The position numbers and the translations under genes are program-made. Shown here piece by piece: positions 43,901 through 55,812 of a stretch of 64,000 bases of DNA. The notes under the pieces were generated by a model that made no database searches, had not been told where the DNA came from, and was given only the letters and a program-made list of their open reading frames with translations. Origin of the DNA: Selaginella moellendorffii (lineage: Eukaryota; Streptophyta; Lycopodiopsida; Selaginellales; Selaginellaceae); the NCBI RefSeq assembly GCF_000143415.4, contig NW_003314275.1, forward strand, positions 999,980-1,063,979, written 5' to 3'. Every line of letters starts with the position of its first letter. The stretch's first letter is position 1.

Positions 43901-45019
43901 AGTGTCAAGATTATATCACTAATTGATCGTATGGCTAAACAAGGACGAAGTCCTTTTGAGGTTAAGGAATAAGGTTCCTAGTTCAAAACGTTAATTTGAA
44001 CTATTGATAATGGTGTGGCTTGGTCAAGGTGACCAAGTGGGAAGGACACCTAAAGGAAATGAATTACAACGATACAATGGTATTGTGAGTTCAAGAAAGT
44101 AGTCTCTAGAAAGGACCTATGGGAAGGTCACAATGTTGGGCCGTGGAAGGGGCCTATAGCAGAAGTTGTTAAAGAGACCTATTAGGGGTGAGCACCCTTT
44201 GAACTTGGCGAAGTGGAGCTTTGCCATGGAACCAAAAGAATACCTCAAGGAGGGAGGTAGTGATCTTTTATTGCTTGATGCAACAATCAATGGATAGGAG
44301 CAAAAAACTAGTGGCCAAGTTTGAGCCATGGAATTTGATGGGAGGAATCTAAATGGCAAGGTTAGCCAAGGAACACTAATGTGTTTGATGCTAACAAATT
44401 GCGGGAAAGGAAGTGGACTTCCAAGGTTAGATTCCCAAATGCTCAAATTTGCCAAGCTAAAAGCTTCAAGTGAGGAGCGGCAAAGTAGCCAAAGGATAGG
44501 GCTGTGGACAACATTGGCACAAATGATGATAATTGGAACGTAGTGCCAAAGATGGCACAAAATAGAAAAGAGGATGATGGTGCCTTCAAGTAGAGAACTT
44601 CCTAGGATAGGGAAGTGAACTTGCACAATATGTGCAATACAAGGTGTTAGAGACACCTAGGAAATTGACTTCAAGAAGTCAAAAGTAAACGTTCCAAAGT
44701 GCAAAGGTTATGTTGATAGAATCTGAGACTACTCGAGAACGAGTAGTGGAATTGAGTTAGAGAGGGAGTCTCTAACGGGTTTAGTGAGAACTGAACCAAT
44801 AAAAGGGAGCAAACCACCCTAGGTGGCCGAATGAGTCTCTATGTTGGAGAGACTATGCTCCTTAGAGGATGGACAAGGCATGGTGAGCCTTTGGTGTCAA
44901 ATTATAGACAAATATTAGCCGGGGGCCAAGGATGGAAACGGTAATATATGTGGGTGTTACTTTATAAAAGGGTTTACCGTTCGATGAGGACATCGAACTT
45001 CGTCTATGGGTGGTGGAGT
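40963..45019 (+). mobile_element. Family B interior, plus strand, noncoding
   Basis: This 4.06 kb interior runs between a primer site and a purine tract GGGTGGTGGAG (45008-45018). It has no gag, protease, RT or integrase frame. The longest protein-like piece (42816-43145) recurs in the inverted copy at 51384-51623 with changes and has no known domain. It pairs as an inverted repeat with 49401-53566. It looks like a non-autonomous LTR element that depends on proteins made elsewhere. Confidence 0.75.
43500..43562 (+). repeat. Tandem tRNA-like B-box units
   Basis: GGTTTGAGTCCCGACC then GGGTTCGAGTCCCAAATC repeat a T-arm-like unit; the second contains a perfect B-box GGTTCGAGTCC. The inverted copy at 50941-51030 has three units about 29 bp long. 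Confidence 0.6.
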
Positions 45020-45444
45020 TGTGAGACACAAAATCCCTAGGCCCCAAAGTGGAGCCGGAAGGGTGCCATGTGGTGGTGGCCGAAGCGAAAACCAAACGAG
45101 CGTAACACGTTTGGACTAAAAAGCTCCGACTTGAAAAGGTCGAGAGTGGGAGTGGAACTCCTAACGAAGTGCTTGAGGAATGAGCACGAAGCGAGCAATA
45201 AGCGAGGCTCTAAAAAGGGACCCAAAAGGACCAACATATGACACGTGGAAGTGTCCGAGATAGACCCGAGATGGAGTCTGAGATGGAGTCCGAGATGGAC
45301 CCGAGATGGAGTCTGAGATGGAGTCCGAGATGGACCCGAGATGGAGTCCAAAATGGACCCGAGATGGAGTCCGAGATGGAGTCCGAAATGGACCCAAGAT
45401 GGAGTCCAAGATGGACCCGAGATGGAGTCCGAGATGGACCCGAG
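45020..45444 (+). repeat. Family B LTR copy ii, truncated inside its array
   Basis: It begins TGTGAGACACAAAATCCC after the purine tract and runs into a clean GAGATGGACCC/GAGATGGAGTCC array from 45262. It is cut at GACCCGAG, where an inverted LTR 3' end begins. Confidence 0.85.
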
Positions 45445-47174
45445 TGTAAGTGACTAATTTTTCCATTCTACTTTAGTCACTTAACCACACCTCCAACTGC
45501 ATGGAGGAGTCTCACTCACAACCTCCATAAGTCCTAATTCAGACTTGGGCTTGCTAGCCCCGAGAATGGCATCCCCGCCACTCAACCTATGCACTTGATC
45601 CAAGTGCTCCACGTGTCCGATCCCATGACCGACACCCCAAGGTACCATCGACATATCAGCCCGTTACGCTAAGGCCATGCCCCTTTACCTTGGTCATACC
45701 GGTGGACTAACACCACCTGCATCACAGTCCCATCTCTCAAGGATTGGGCCATCCGTCCATGAGTGATCATTCCAAATCCACTCCTTAGCATCCTTAGGAT
45801 GCCCACAGACATGGGGAATAGCCTTCCCCAATATCCCTTTTCCGGTCTTCACCAAGTCCCTTTCTGCCCATGGCCGTGTTCGCCAACACTGCCACTGGAT
45901 TGAGGCCCACAGGCCCGACCATTAAGTCCCACGGTCCTCTGGGACTTCCTCACCACTCGACTGTATCCTTGGTCACTACACTAGAGGACTACTCCTCCTC
46001 CTTTCCACAGTTTGGGCCTTTGGGACAACATTTTGGAACACCGTGGCTCTACGCGGGCCTCATGGGTACTCTCCTCGCCTTCTGCCTTTGGGTGCTCTAG
46101 CCATGGGCTTAGAGCGAGGTTCCGTTGAGCCACACCAGGTATCCAAGTAGGTAGTGCCACCCACATTTGGATTGGGAGCATCGGCCAGTCGATCTCCCGG
46201 GGGAACTAGAGCCGGCTCTTGAACACTTCACCAAGCTATCCCGCTTGTCGGTTTGTGTTCACTCTAGTCTTGGACTTCCCAGTGGGCAGCTCATCACCCA
46301 ACACTGGGTTCGGCCTTCCGGGGCTAAACTGGCCTTTCCTGGCCAAACTGGCTCCATTGCAATCCTCCCCCCTACTATACTTTTGGAGCTCACCAAACCC
46401 CCCAGGGTCTGGGAGACGAACGCTTTGGGCTTTCACCCTCTCAGGCTCGAACTCGGACTCGGACTCGGACTCGGACTCGGACTCGGACTCGGACTCGGAC
46501 TCGGACTCGGACTCGGACTCGGACTCGGCCTCGGATTCGGACTCGGACTCGGACTCGGACTCGGCCTCGGCCTCGGTCTCGGTCCCGATCTTGGTCTCGG
46601 TCTTGGTCCCGGTCTCGGTCTTGGTCCCGGTCTTGACTTCGGACTCCATCTCGGGTCCATCTCGGACTCCATCTTGGACTCCACCTCAGACTCCATCTCG
46701 GGTCCTTCTCGGACTCCATCTCGGACTCCATCTCGGGTCCATCTCGGGTCCATCTCGAGTCCATCTCGGACTCCATCTCGGACTCCATCTCGGACTCCAT
46801 CTCGGGTCCATCTCGGACTCCATCTCGGGTCCATCTCGGACTCCATCTCAGACTCCATTTCGGGTCCATCTCGGGTCCATTTCGGGTCCATCTCAGGTCC
46901 ACCTCAGACTCCACTTTGGACTCCAACTCGGGTCCATCTCGGACACTTCCATGTGTCATGTGTTGGTCCTTTTGGGTCCCTTTTTGGAGCCTCGCTTATT
47001 GCTCTTTTTGTGCTTATTTCTCGAGCACTTTGTGGGAGTTCCACTCCCGCTCTCGACCTTTCAAGGCGGAGCTTTTAGTACGAACGTGTTACACTCGTTT
47101 GGCTTTCGCTTCGGCCACTACCACGTGGTGCCCTTCCGGCTCCACTTTGGGGCCTAGGGATTTTGTGTCTCACA
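45445..47174 (-). repeat. Family B LTR copy iii (minus strand)
   Basis: Seen on the plus strand it begins TGTAAGTGACTA and ends GTGTCTCACA, the reverse of the family ends; 1730 bp. It holds a (CTCGGA)n run (46446-46560) and a TCTCGGACTCCA/TCTCGGGTCCA array (46640-46935). Confidence 0.9.
46446..46940. repeat. Hexamer and 11/12-bp tandem arrays in LTR iii
   Basis: GGACTC hexamers repeat about 15-20 times, then mixed 12-bp (TCTCGGACTCCA) and 11-bp (TCTCGGGTCCA) units fill about 300 bp. The same arrays recur at 48508-49160 and at 54570-54653 with 61956-62500. Because the units contain no stop, long open frames appear in several frames of both strands; they are not genes. Confidence 0.95.
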
Positions 47175-47507
47175 ACTCCACCACCCATAGACGAAGTTCG
47201 ATGTCCTCATCAAACGGTAACCATTTTATAAAGTAACACCCGCATGTGTTACCATTTCCATCCTTGGCACCTAGCCAATATTCGTCAATGGTTTGATATT
47301 GAAGGCTGACCATGCCTTCTTCATATTCGTCATTGGTTTGACATTGAAGGCTCACCATGCCTTCTCCATATTCGTCAATGGTTTGACATTGAAGGCTCAC
47401 CATGCCTTCTGTATATTTGTCAATGGTTTGACACCAAAGGCTCACCATGCCTTGCCCATCCTCTAAGGAGGGTAGTCTCTCTAATTTAGAAACTGATTGG
47501 ACCACAT
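47175..47507 (-). mobile_element. Short family B interior piece between LTRs iii and iv, with 45-bp x4 repeat
   Basis: Only the 3' end of the interior remains, with the purine tract next to LTR iii and no primer site. Four 45-bp units at 47283-47462 repeat CAATGGTTTGACATTGAAGG and the following bases. Intact interiors hold one unit. The minus-strand frame through it stays open (15-residue repeats), which is expected as 45 is divisible by three. Confidence 0.85.
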
Positions 47508-49400
47508 TGTAAGCGACTAATTTTTCCATTTTACTTTAGTCACTTAACTACACCTCTGACCACTTGGAGGAGTCTCATTCACAACCTCCATAAGTCCCAG
47601 TTAGGACTTGGGGCTTGCCAGCCCTGAGAATGGCATCCATGCCACTCAACCTTTGCACTTGGTCCAAGTGCTCCATGTGTCTGATCCCATGACCGACACC
47701 CCAAGGTACCACTGACATACCAGCTCGTTACGCTAAGGCATGCCCATTCACCTTGGTCACACCGGTGGTCTAACGCCACCTGCATCATAATCCTGTCTCT
47801 CAAAGACTGGGCCATCCGTCCATGAGCGATCATCCCAGATCTACTCCTTAGCATCCTTAGGATGCCCACAGACATGGGGAATAGCCTTCCCCGACAACTC
47901 TTTTCTAGTCCCCACCAAATCCCTTTTAGTCTATGGCCGTGTTCGCCAACACTGCCACTGGATCAAGGCCCGCAGGCCTGACTGCTAAGTCCCACTATCT
48001 TTTGGGACTTCATCACCATGTGACCGTATCCTTGGTCACTACATTAGAGGCCTACTCCTCTTCCCTTTCACCGTTTGGGACTTTGGGACAACATTTCGGA
48101 ACACCGTGGCCTTACGCAAGCCTCATAGGTACTCTCCTCGCCTTTTGCCTTTAGGTGCTCTAGCCATGGGCTTAGAGCGAGGTTCCGTTGAGCCACGACA
48201 GGTATCCAAGTAGGTAGTGCCACCCACACTTGGACTGGGAGCATCGGCCAGTCGATCTCCTGGGGGAACTAGAGCCGGCTCTTGAACACTTCACCAAGCT
48301 ACCCCGCTTGTCGGTCTGTGTTCACTCTAGTCTTGGACTTCCCAGTGGGCAGCTCATCACCCAACACTGGGTCTGGCCTTCCTGGGCCAAACTAGCCTTT
48401 CCTGGCCAAACTGACTCCACTGCAGTCCTCCCCTTACTATACTTTTGGAGCTCACCAAACCCCCCAGGGTCTGGGAGACGAATGCTTTGGGCTTTCACCC
48501 TCTCAGACTCGAACTCGGACTCGGACTCGGACTCGGACTCGGACTCGGGCTCAGGCTCGGTCTCGGCCTCGGTCTTGGTCTCGGTCCCGATCTCGGTCTC
48601 GGTCTCGGTCCCGGTCTTGGTCCCGGTCTCGGTCTCGACTTCGGACTCCATCTCGGGTCCATCTCGGACTCCATCTCGGGTCCATCTCGGACTCCATCTC
48701 GGGTCCATCTCGGACTCCCTCTCGGGTCCATCTCGGACTCCCTCTCGGGTCCATCTCGGACTCCCTCTCGGGTCCATCTCGGACTCCATCTCGGACTCCA
48801 TCTCGGGTCCATCTCGGACTCCATCTCAGGTCGATCTCAGACTCCATCTCGGACTCCATCTCGGGTCCATCTCGGACTCCATCTCGGGTCCATCTCGGAC
48901 TCCATTTCAGGTCCATCTCGAACTCCATCTCGGGTCCATCTCGGACTCCATCTCGGGTCCATCTCGAACTCCATCTCGGGTCCATCTCGGACTCCATCTC
49001 GGACTCCATCTCGGGTCCATCTCGAACTCCATCTCGGATCCATCTCGGGTCCACCTCGGACTCCACCTCGGACTCCATCTCGGGGTCCTTCTCGGACTCC
49101 ACTTCGGACTCCATCTCGGGGTCTTTCTTGGACTCCACTTCGGACTCCAACTTGGGTCCATCTCAGACACTTCCACGTGTCATGTGTTAGTCCTTTTTGG
49201 GTCCCTTTTTGGAGCCTCACTTATGGCTCGTTTCGTGCTCATTCCTCAAGCACTTTGTTAGGGGTTTCACTCCCACTCTCGACCTTTCCAGGCGGAGCTT
49301 TTAGTCCAAACGTGTTACGCTCGTTTGGCTTTCGCTTCAGCCACTACCACGTGGTGCCCCTCCGGCTCTATTTTGGGGCCTAGGGATTTTGTGTCTCACA
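47508..49400 (-). repeat. Family B LTR copy iv (minus strand)
   Basis: 1893 bp from TGTAAGCGACTA to GTGTCTCACA on the plus strand. It is complete, with all family blocks and long CpG-rich arrays (48508-49160). Confidence 0.92.
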
Positions 49401-52400
49401 ACTCCACCACCTATAGACGAAGTTCGATGTCCTCATCGAACGGTAAACCCTTTCATAAAGTAACACCCGCATGTGTTACCATTTCCATCCTTGGCACCCA
49501 GCCAATATCTGTCTATGGTTTGACACCAAAGGCTCACCATGCCTTGTCCATCCTCTAAGGAGCATAGCCTCTCCAACTTAGAGGCTCATTTGACCACTTG
49601 TGGTGGTTCTCTCCTTTTATTGGTTTAGTTCTCACTAAACTTGTTAGAGACACTTTCTCTAACTCAATCCCACTACTCGTTCTCAAGTGGTCTCACTTTC
49701 CAGCGCTATAACCCTTGCACTTTGGAACTTTTAATTCTGACTTCTCGAAGTCAATTTCCTAAGTGTCTCCAACACCTTGCATTGCACATATTGTGCAACT
49801 CCACTTCCTCATCCTAGGAAGTTCTTCACTTGAGGGCACCATCATCCTCTGTTCGATTTCATGCCACCTTTGGGCACTGAGTTCCAGTTATCATATTGTG
49901 TACTAGGGCTGTCCATGGCCCTATCTTTTGGCTACTTTGCTGCTCCCTCACCGTGAGCTTTTACTTCGCCAAATTGGAGCACTTAGGAATCCATCCTTGG
50001 AAGTCCACTTCCTTTCCCACAAGCCGTTAGCATCAAACACATTAGTGTTCCTTGGCTAACTTTGCCATTTGGATCCCTTCCATTAAATTCCATGGCCCAA
50101 ACTTAGCCACTAGTCCTATGCTCCTATCCTTGATTGTTGCACCTAGCAACATAGGATCACTACCTCCATTTTTTAGGTATCCTTTCGGTTCCATAGCAAA
50201 GACTCTTCTTTGCCAAGTCCGAAGGATGTTCACCCCTAGTACGTCTCTTTAGCATCTTTTGCTATGGGCTCTATCCACGGCCCAACTTCGTGACCCTCCC
50301 ATGGGTCTCTTATAGAGACTACTTTCCTTGGACTCACTATGCTATCGCACGGACATAGTTTATTTCCCTTAGGTGCTCTTCCCATTTGGTCATCATGACC
50401 AAACCACACCACCTTAAACAGTTCAATTTCAACATTTTGAACTAGGAACTTCATTCCTTAGCCAACCAAGGACCTTGTCCTTATTTATACGATCACCTAG
50501 TGATCTCACCTTGGCACCTTAACAGAGTTGCCAAGAGGTACTTGGTCTTCTAGACCTTCAAATTGTTGACTATAACCTCAATTTTACTACTATTTGACAT
50601 CTTAAGAAGCTTGCACTGTGTGAGATGATCGGATGCATAAACCATATAAATAACTTCAGGGGCATCCCCCACACTTGGCGGTGCACCCAAGCCGGCCCTT
50701 ACGGCCAAGGGTTCATAGCAACTGAGATTAGGTGTCCCCATCTCACTCACCACGTCCTTGGTGCCACTTGCACCAAAGTGTTCAAGTTAGATATGCCGAG
50801 CTTTCACACTAAGCAATCTAACCGTGCATCACGACTCCGAGGCACCCCTCGTTTGGCGGTGTGCCCAAACCAGTCTCCACACTGAGAGTCCATGACCATC
50901 GAAATATGAGTGTCCTCATATTCCAAACCATCACCACGCCCTAGTGATTTGGGACTCGAACCCAAGCACTAGAGGGTCAGGACTCGAACCCAAGCACTAG
51001 AGGGTCAGGACTCGAACCCAACCTCCGTATATGCATCTACGGACGGCATCACCCAAGATGCCTGATGTGACTCCCCACGCCAGTGCACCAACTTATACTC
51101 AAAGCGCGCTATAGATCACAACTTAGGAACATAGTTCCTCCCCACTACCAAGTCCTCTCACTTGACAAGCCTGTGATCATGCATGAACTCCTCCATGCTT
51201 GGCCTCATGGCCCACCCTTTTTGAAGTTATCACCTTCAACTAGGGTATTTGTTCCCCTGACTTGCCAATCTCGCTTTGGTAAGTCCTCCGACCACTGTAA
51301 CATGGTTCCTGCACAAGCGTGAAAGCCCTTGATCATCGACTTTTGTTCAAAGCCCTCTTTCTGAACACTCGGGAACTACTTCCCTAACCTTGATAGCCTT
51401 GCCTCATGGCAAGCTTCAAGACCACGCTTCTGCTGCGCCACTCTGATTTTGCGCGTTCCTTGAACCATTTACGCTTGGCCTTTCTAGGTACTAAGCTACC
51501 TAGAATCCTCTTTGGGAACCTTGAAGGAACTCTGTCCCTTAGCTTGCTAAGGCCTCCCTTTTTGCAAGCTTTCCAATTACCATATAGTCTAACATGGACA
51601 ATTCCATATTTTAGACTCTCCATGGCATCACGGTTGCTAGCAGCAATGCCCTCGAGCCCCCACTTGATTTTCCACTCCCAGCTGGCATAACCAACCTTGG
51701 TTATGCCCTTCGATTCCTATGGTTCGGTTCTATCCCCTTACTTTTTGCTTTTGGCTTCACACATTTCCTTCGGTCATTCTCCTCCAGACCAGGAGGATAG
51801 CTTTGCACTTTCTATCATGCCTTAACAAGTATTCTTAGGGATGAACCTACCTGATAGCCTAGGGAGTGGTTCCTCAATCCAGGTATACTCACCCTATAAT
51901 CCCATACACCAGGATTACGTTGTTGCTTACGGGCCTTTGCATGCCCATTGCTAGCCTTGCCAAAATTCCATTTTTGGCTTTGTCCAATTCGAGTAGATAG
52001 TCTTCTCCTGTCTCCGCCACCTTGGACATTTGGATAGCACCTACTATCCATCATTCGCTAGGGACTTAGTCCCTTGGGCCTTATCTACTGCCCTTGCGAC
52101 ATCAAACACCACCTCCTGGTGTTCTAGAGTGTTTGGGTGTCCCAATGACGGCTTCCTTGACAATGAATATTTCCTTTTATAACATTGACTTACTATATTG
52201 CAACATAAGCAATTTATCCCCCGTAAGGGTATATCCACTTCCCTATGCCATTAAGAAGGCTTGGGTAGCTACCTTCTACTCGTTTAACCAATTATTTTGC
52301 ACCTTTTGCTTAGTTGCCTTGTAGTTGTCAAGTCCTACAACTCATTGCTGGTGCTTCCACACCTCCATCATTATCTGGGTCACCACACTCCAACTGCATG

Positions 52401-53566
52401 CTCTGCAGCTTAGGATATGCCATTCCCATTTCTATTGGGATTCCTTTGGCAAGGGGTTCTCATGAACCCACCAACATAGCCTCAAGGTATCACACCTTGG
52501 CACATTTGGTGTCTCCACACCATCAGCTCCACGAGCCTACCTCTATGACACTTCTTCTTTGTGTCTAAGTCTTTGCCAAGACCAATACCACTCTTTCTCA
52601 TGCCAACCATCCATTAGCACTGCACCATAGAGGTCACACACAACTTTGTGTCAAAGTTGTTTTCTTTTTGGGAACACCTTTCCCACGACTTTAGCATGGG
52701 ACATTTTGCCATCGATGAGATACCCTCTGTTCTCATCCTTGGATCCTATGATCCCCCCCCATCCTTCGTGGGGTACAACACACCTCAGTCCAAATGCTTC
52801 CATTAGTCCTTTTAGGACCATCCCTTGACTCTACTTGAGTCATCCAACAGTTTTGGACTTGGTTAATCCATAGACCTGTAAGGTCCTACTTGTGAGGCAC
52901 TAGCTCACTGGAATACACTTCTTGCATTCCTGTCCTACTCAAAAAGACTATTTTCACAAGTGTTACTCTGACACTTGATTTTGTTCTCTGGGGCAACCTT
53001 TGCCCCTTAGGACTACTTGTCCATGTGATGAGAATACCAACTCATCTCTAAGTACACCCCCCAACTCCTTGGGTTGTTCCAGCATTTATTAAAGGTAGCC
53101 CCGGCTACCATTTCAAGGACTTGAGTCCTCTTTCGTATTTGACCTCCCACGGTCATTACCTCTGGTCTCACATTCATGAGCACCAACCTCAACTATATGA
53201 GGATAATCTTGTGACTCCTTTATTGTTTTGGAGTCTACATCTTTTCTGTGATCCCAACTATAGTTGTTTATCACAATTACGTTAGCCCGTTTGCTGCGTC
53301 AAACGCTCATTTGGATCACATCCTCAACTCTCTGAGGAGACCTTATACTGTTCCCAAGATCCCAAAGTCGTTCCATTATTGGCCCTTTTCTATCCACCAC
53401 ATTGTGCCCAAGTTCACGCATGAACTTGAGTGGAGAGCCATGTCCTCTCGACATGCTACTCCTCCAGGATAGGCCCACTCCTAGGACCTTCCGATGCCAA
53501 CATCAATGGTGATATACTTGAGCACCAATAAAAGTCGGACTAAGGAACATGGCTCCGATACCAAAT
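49401..53566 (-). mobile_element. Family B interior, minus strand, noncoding
   Basis: 4.17 kb between LTR iv and LTR v, with a primer site GCTCCGATACCA (53552-53563, reverse of TGGTATCGGAGC) beside LTR v and a purine tract beside LTR iv. It is an inverted copy of 40963-45019. No retroviral-type coding frame is present. Confidence 0.85.
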
Positions 53567-54648
53567 TGTAAGCGACTAATTTTTCCATTTTACTTTAGTC
53601 ACTTAACTACACCTCCGACCACTTGGAGGAGTGTCATTCACAACCTCCATAAGTCCTAGTTAGGACTTGGGGCTTGCCAGCCCTGAGAATGGCATCCATG
53701 CCACTCAACCTTTGCACTTGGTCCAAGTGCTCCATGTGTCCGATCCCATGTCCGACACCCCAAGGTACCACTGACATACCAGCTCGTTACGCTAAGCCAT
53801 GCCTATTCACCTTGGTCACACCGGTGGTCTAACGCCACCTGCATCATAATCCCGTCTCTCAAAGACTGGGCCGTCTGTCCATGAGCAATCATCCCAGATC
53901 TACTCCTTAGCATCCTTAGGATGCCCACAGACATGGGGAATAGCCTTCCCCGACAACTCTTTTCTAGTCCCCACCAAGTCCCTTTTAGTCTATGGCCGTG
54001 TTCGCCAACACTGCCACTGGATCAAGGCCCGCAGGCCTGACTGCTAAGTCCCACTATCTTTTGGGACTTCCTCACCATGTGACCGTATCCTTGGTCACTA
54101 CATTAGAGGCTTACTCCTCTTCCCTTTCACCGTTTGGGACTTTGGGACAACATTTCGGAACACCATGGCCTTACGCAAGCCTCATAGGTACTCTCCCTGC
54201 CTTTCGCCTTTAGGTGCTCTAGCCATGGGCTTAGAGCGAGATTCCGTTAAGCCACGACAGGTATCCAAGTAGCTAGTGCCACCCACACTTGGACTGGGAG
54301 CATCGGCCAGTCGATCTCCTGGGGGAACTAGAGCCGGCTCTTGAACACTTCACCAAGCTACCCCGCTTGTCGGTCTGTGTTCACTCTAGTCTTGGACTTC
54401 CCAGTGGGCAGCTCATCACCCAACACTGGGTCCGGCCTTCCTGGGCCAAACTGGCCTTTCCTGGCCAAACTGACTCCACTGCAATCCTCCCCTTACTATA
54501 CTTTTGGAGCTCACCAAACCCCCCAGGGTCTGGGAGACGAATGCTTTGGGCTTTCACCCTCTCAGACTCAAACTCGAACTCGAACTTGGACTCGGACTCG
54601 GACTCGGACTCGGACTCGGACTTGGGCTCGGACTCGGGCTCAGGCTCG

Positions 54649-54653
54649 GTCTC
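54649..54653. other. Target-site duplication GTCTC (left)
   Basis: GTCTC precedes the 5' LTR and is repeated at 61956-61960 after the 3' LTR. The uninterrupted site in LTR iv has a single copy. Confidence 0.9.
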
Positions 54654-55799
54654 TGTCGCGAATGTGACTTCAGGTATCGAAAGTTACCTGTCGGCTAGTC
54701 CTTACGGACACTCTTACCTTACTGCCACGATGGCAGGAGGTCGGTATTGCTGGACCCGTTATCAGTTTCCCACTTGAGCTAGTTGAGAAACTGGTCAATG
54801 ACCGTGTACTTAAATCGGATAAACATAAGGTAGGAACCCTATGTGTTTCTTGCTGAGCATACTCGGCCTGGTTTGAGAAACTTGAGTCATTGGCTTGCAC
54901 TTGCTAGTATCAAGAACCCCCGTGATATTGAGATTGGTCCCTCAATATCGCTAGATGATAGCTTACCGTGTCTGCCAAACACCCTCGCTATCATGCCCTT
55001 TGTGTTAGTCTCATTTTGGTCCCAAATGCTATTTATGGAAAGTGTCCAGATTTGCTCATTTGGCATATCTGTGGAATGTAGAGATTGTCCTGAACACAAT
55101 GGTGTTCGTCCCGTGCCCAAATTCGCAATCTAGGGACATTCCATATTTAGTAAGTTTCGAGCTTGTCCCAGAGACTAACTCCTGATATAAGGGAGGTTGG
55201 GGTGAAAGCCCAAAGCGTGTGTTCCTCAAGGGGGGGGGGGGGCTGTGGGGGGTTCTAAATGTATAGTAGGGATAGTGGGTAGGTCGGGCATGGCTGACCA
55301 ACCTGAGGCATAGTCTAGCTCCCGCTTGCGTGCCTGTCCTTGTTCTGCGTCCGGCTTGGGTCTAAACCCAAGTTCCATTCCATGCTAGTTGGTGGAGTAC
55401 CCATATCCTCGCGTTAGGCCACCGGTATGCCGAAATAGCGCTAGACTCCGTTTGGCTCCGTTTTGCGTGCTGGTTCTGGCATTGGGATGCTGGTCGCTCC
55501 AGGACTGTTCCAAGTTGCTCTGGGCTCCCGTCCCTTCGCTCCTTAGGCTTTATGCTCGGGAGTTGCTCCATGGTTCGGTTCCGTCACTCCTTGGCTCCAT
55601 GCTTGGGAGTTTGGCACCGTTCCTTCGTTTAGTGGCCCAGGGCCCTGAACTTCGGGTTTCTATGGACACGTGGCATGGACACGTGGCATGTGACATGTGG
55701 CATCTATCACGTGGCACAAAAAGGGTTTAGGTTCCGCTTCGTAGTGTTATCCTATGGTAAATCACCATAGGATAAAGGGTCAAAACCACGTGCGCTACA
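54654..55799 (+). repeat. Family A 5' LTR
   Basis: 1146 bp from TGTCGCGAATG to TGCGCTACA. It carries a G13-type run (about 55229), a G-box cluster (55667-55715) and a 12-bp hairpin (55747-55775) about 25 bp before its end. Confidence 0.93.
55667..55715 (+). promoter_or_regulatory. G-box/ABRE cluster in the family A 5' LTR
   Basis: CACGTGGC occurs at 55667-55674, 55680-55687 and 55708-55715, with a fourth, decayed to CATGTGGC, between them. CACGTGGC is the core bound by plant bZIP (ABF/GBF) and some bHLH factors. The 3' LTR keeps all four. Confidence 0.7.
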
Positions 55800-55801
55800 T
55801 T

Positions 55802-55812
55802 TGGTATCAGAG
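55802..55812 (+). other. Primer-binding site, tRNA-iMet type
   Basis: TGGTATCAGAG lies 2 nt after the 5' LTR and matches the plant initiator-tRNA primer consensus over 11 bases. Confidence 0.9.

Noticed and set aside
46167-47157. Long open frames of 137-312 codons on both strands
   Set aside because: They arise from stop-free hexamer and 11/12-bp arrays within an LTR. They overlap each other in several frames and strands and have no domain or start context.
46446-49160. CRISPR-like regular repeats
   Set aside because: The units are contiguous with no unique spacers and lie in a plant LTR.
48230-49383. Open frames of up to 343 codons with (SD)n, (LG)n and EMDPRWSP-like repeats
   Set aside because: Same array-derived cause as in LTR iii; the frames cross the LTR edge and its regulatory blocks.
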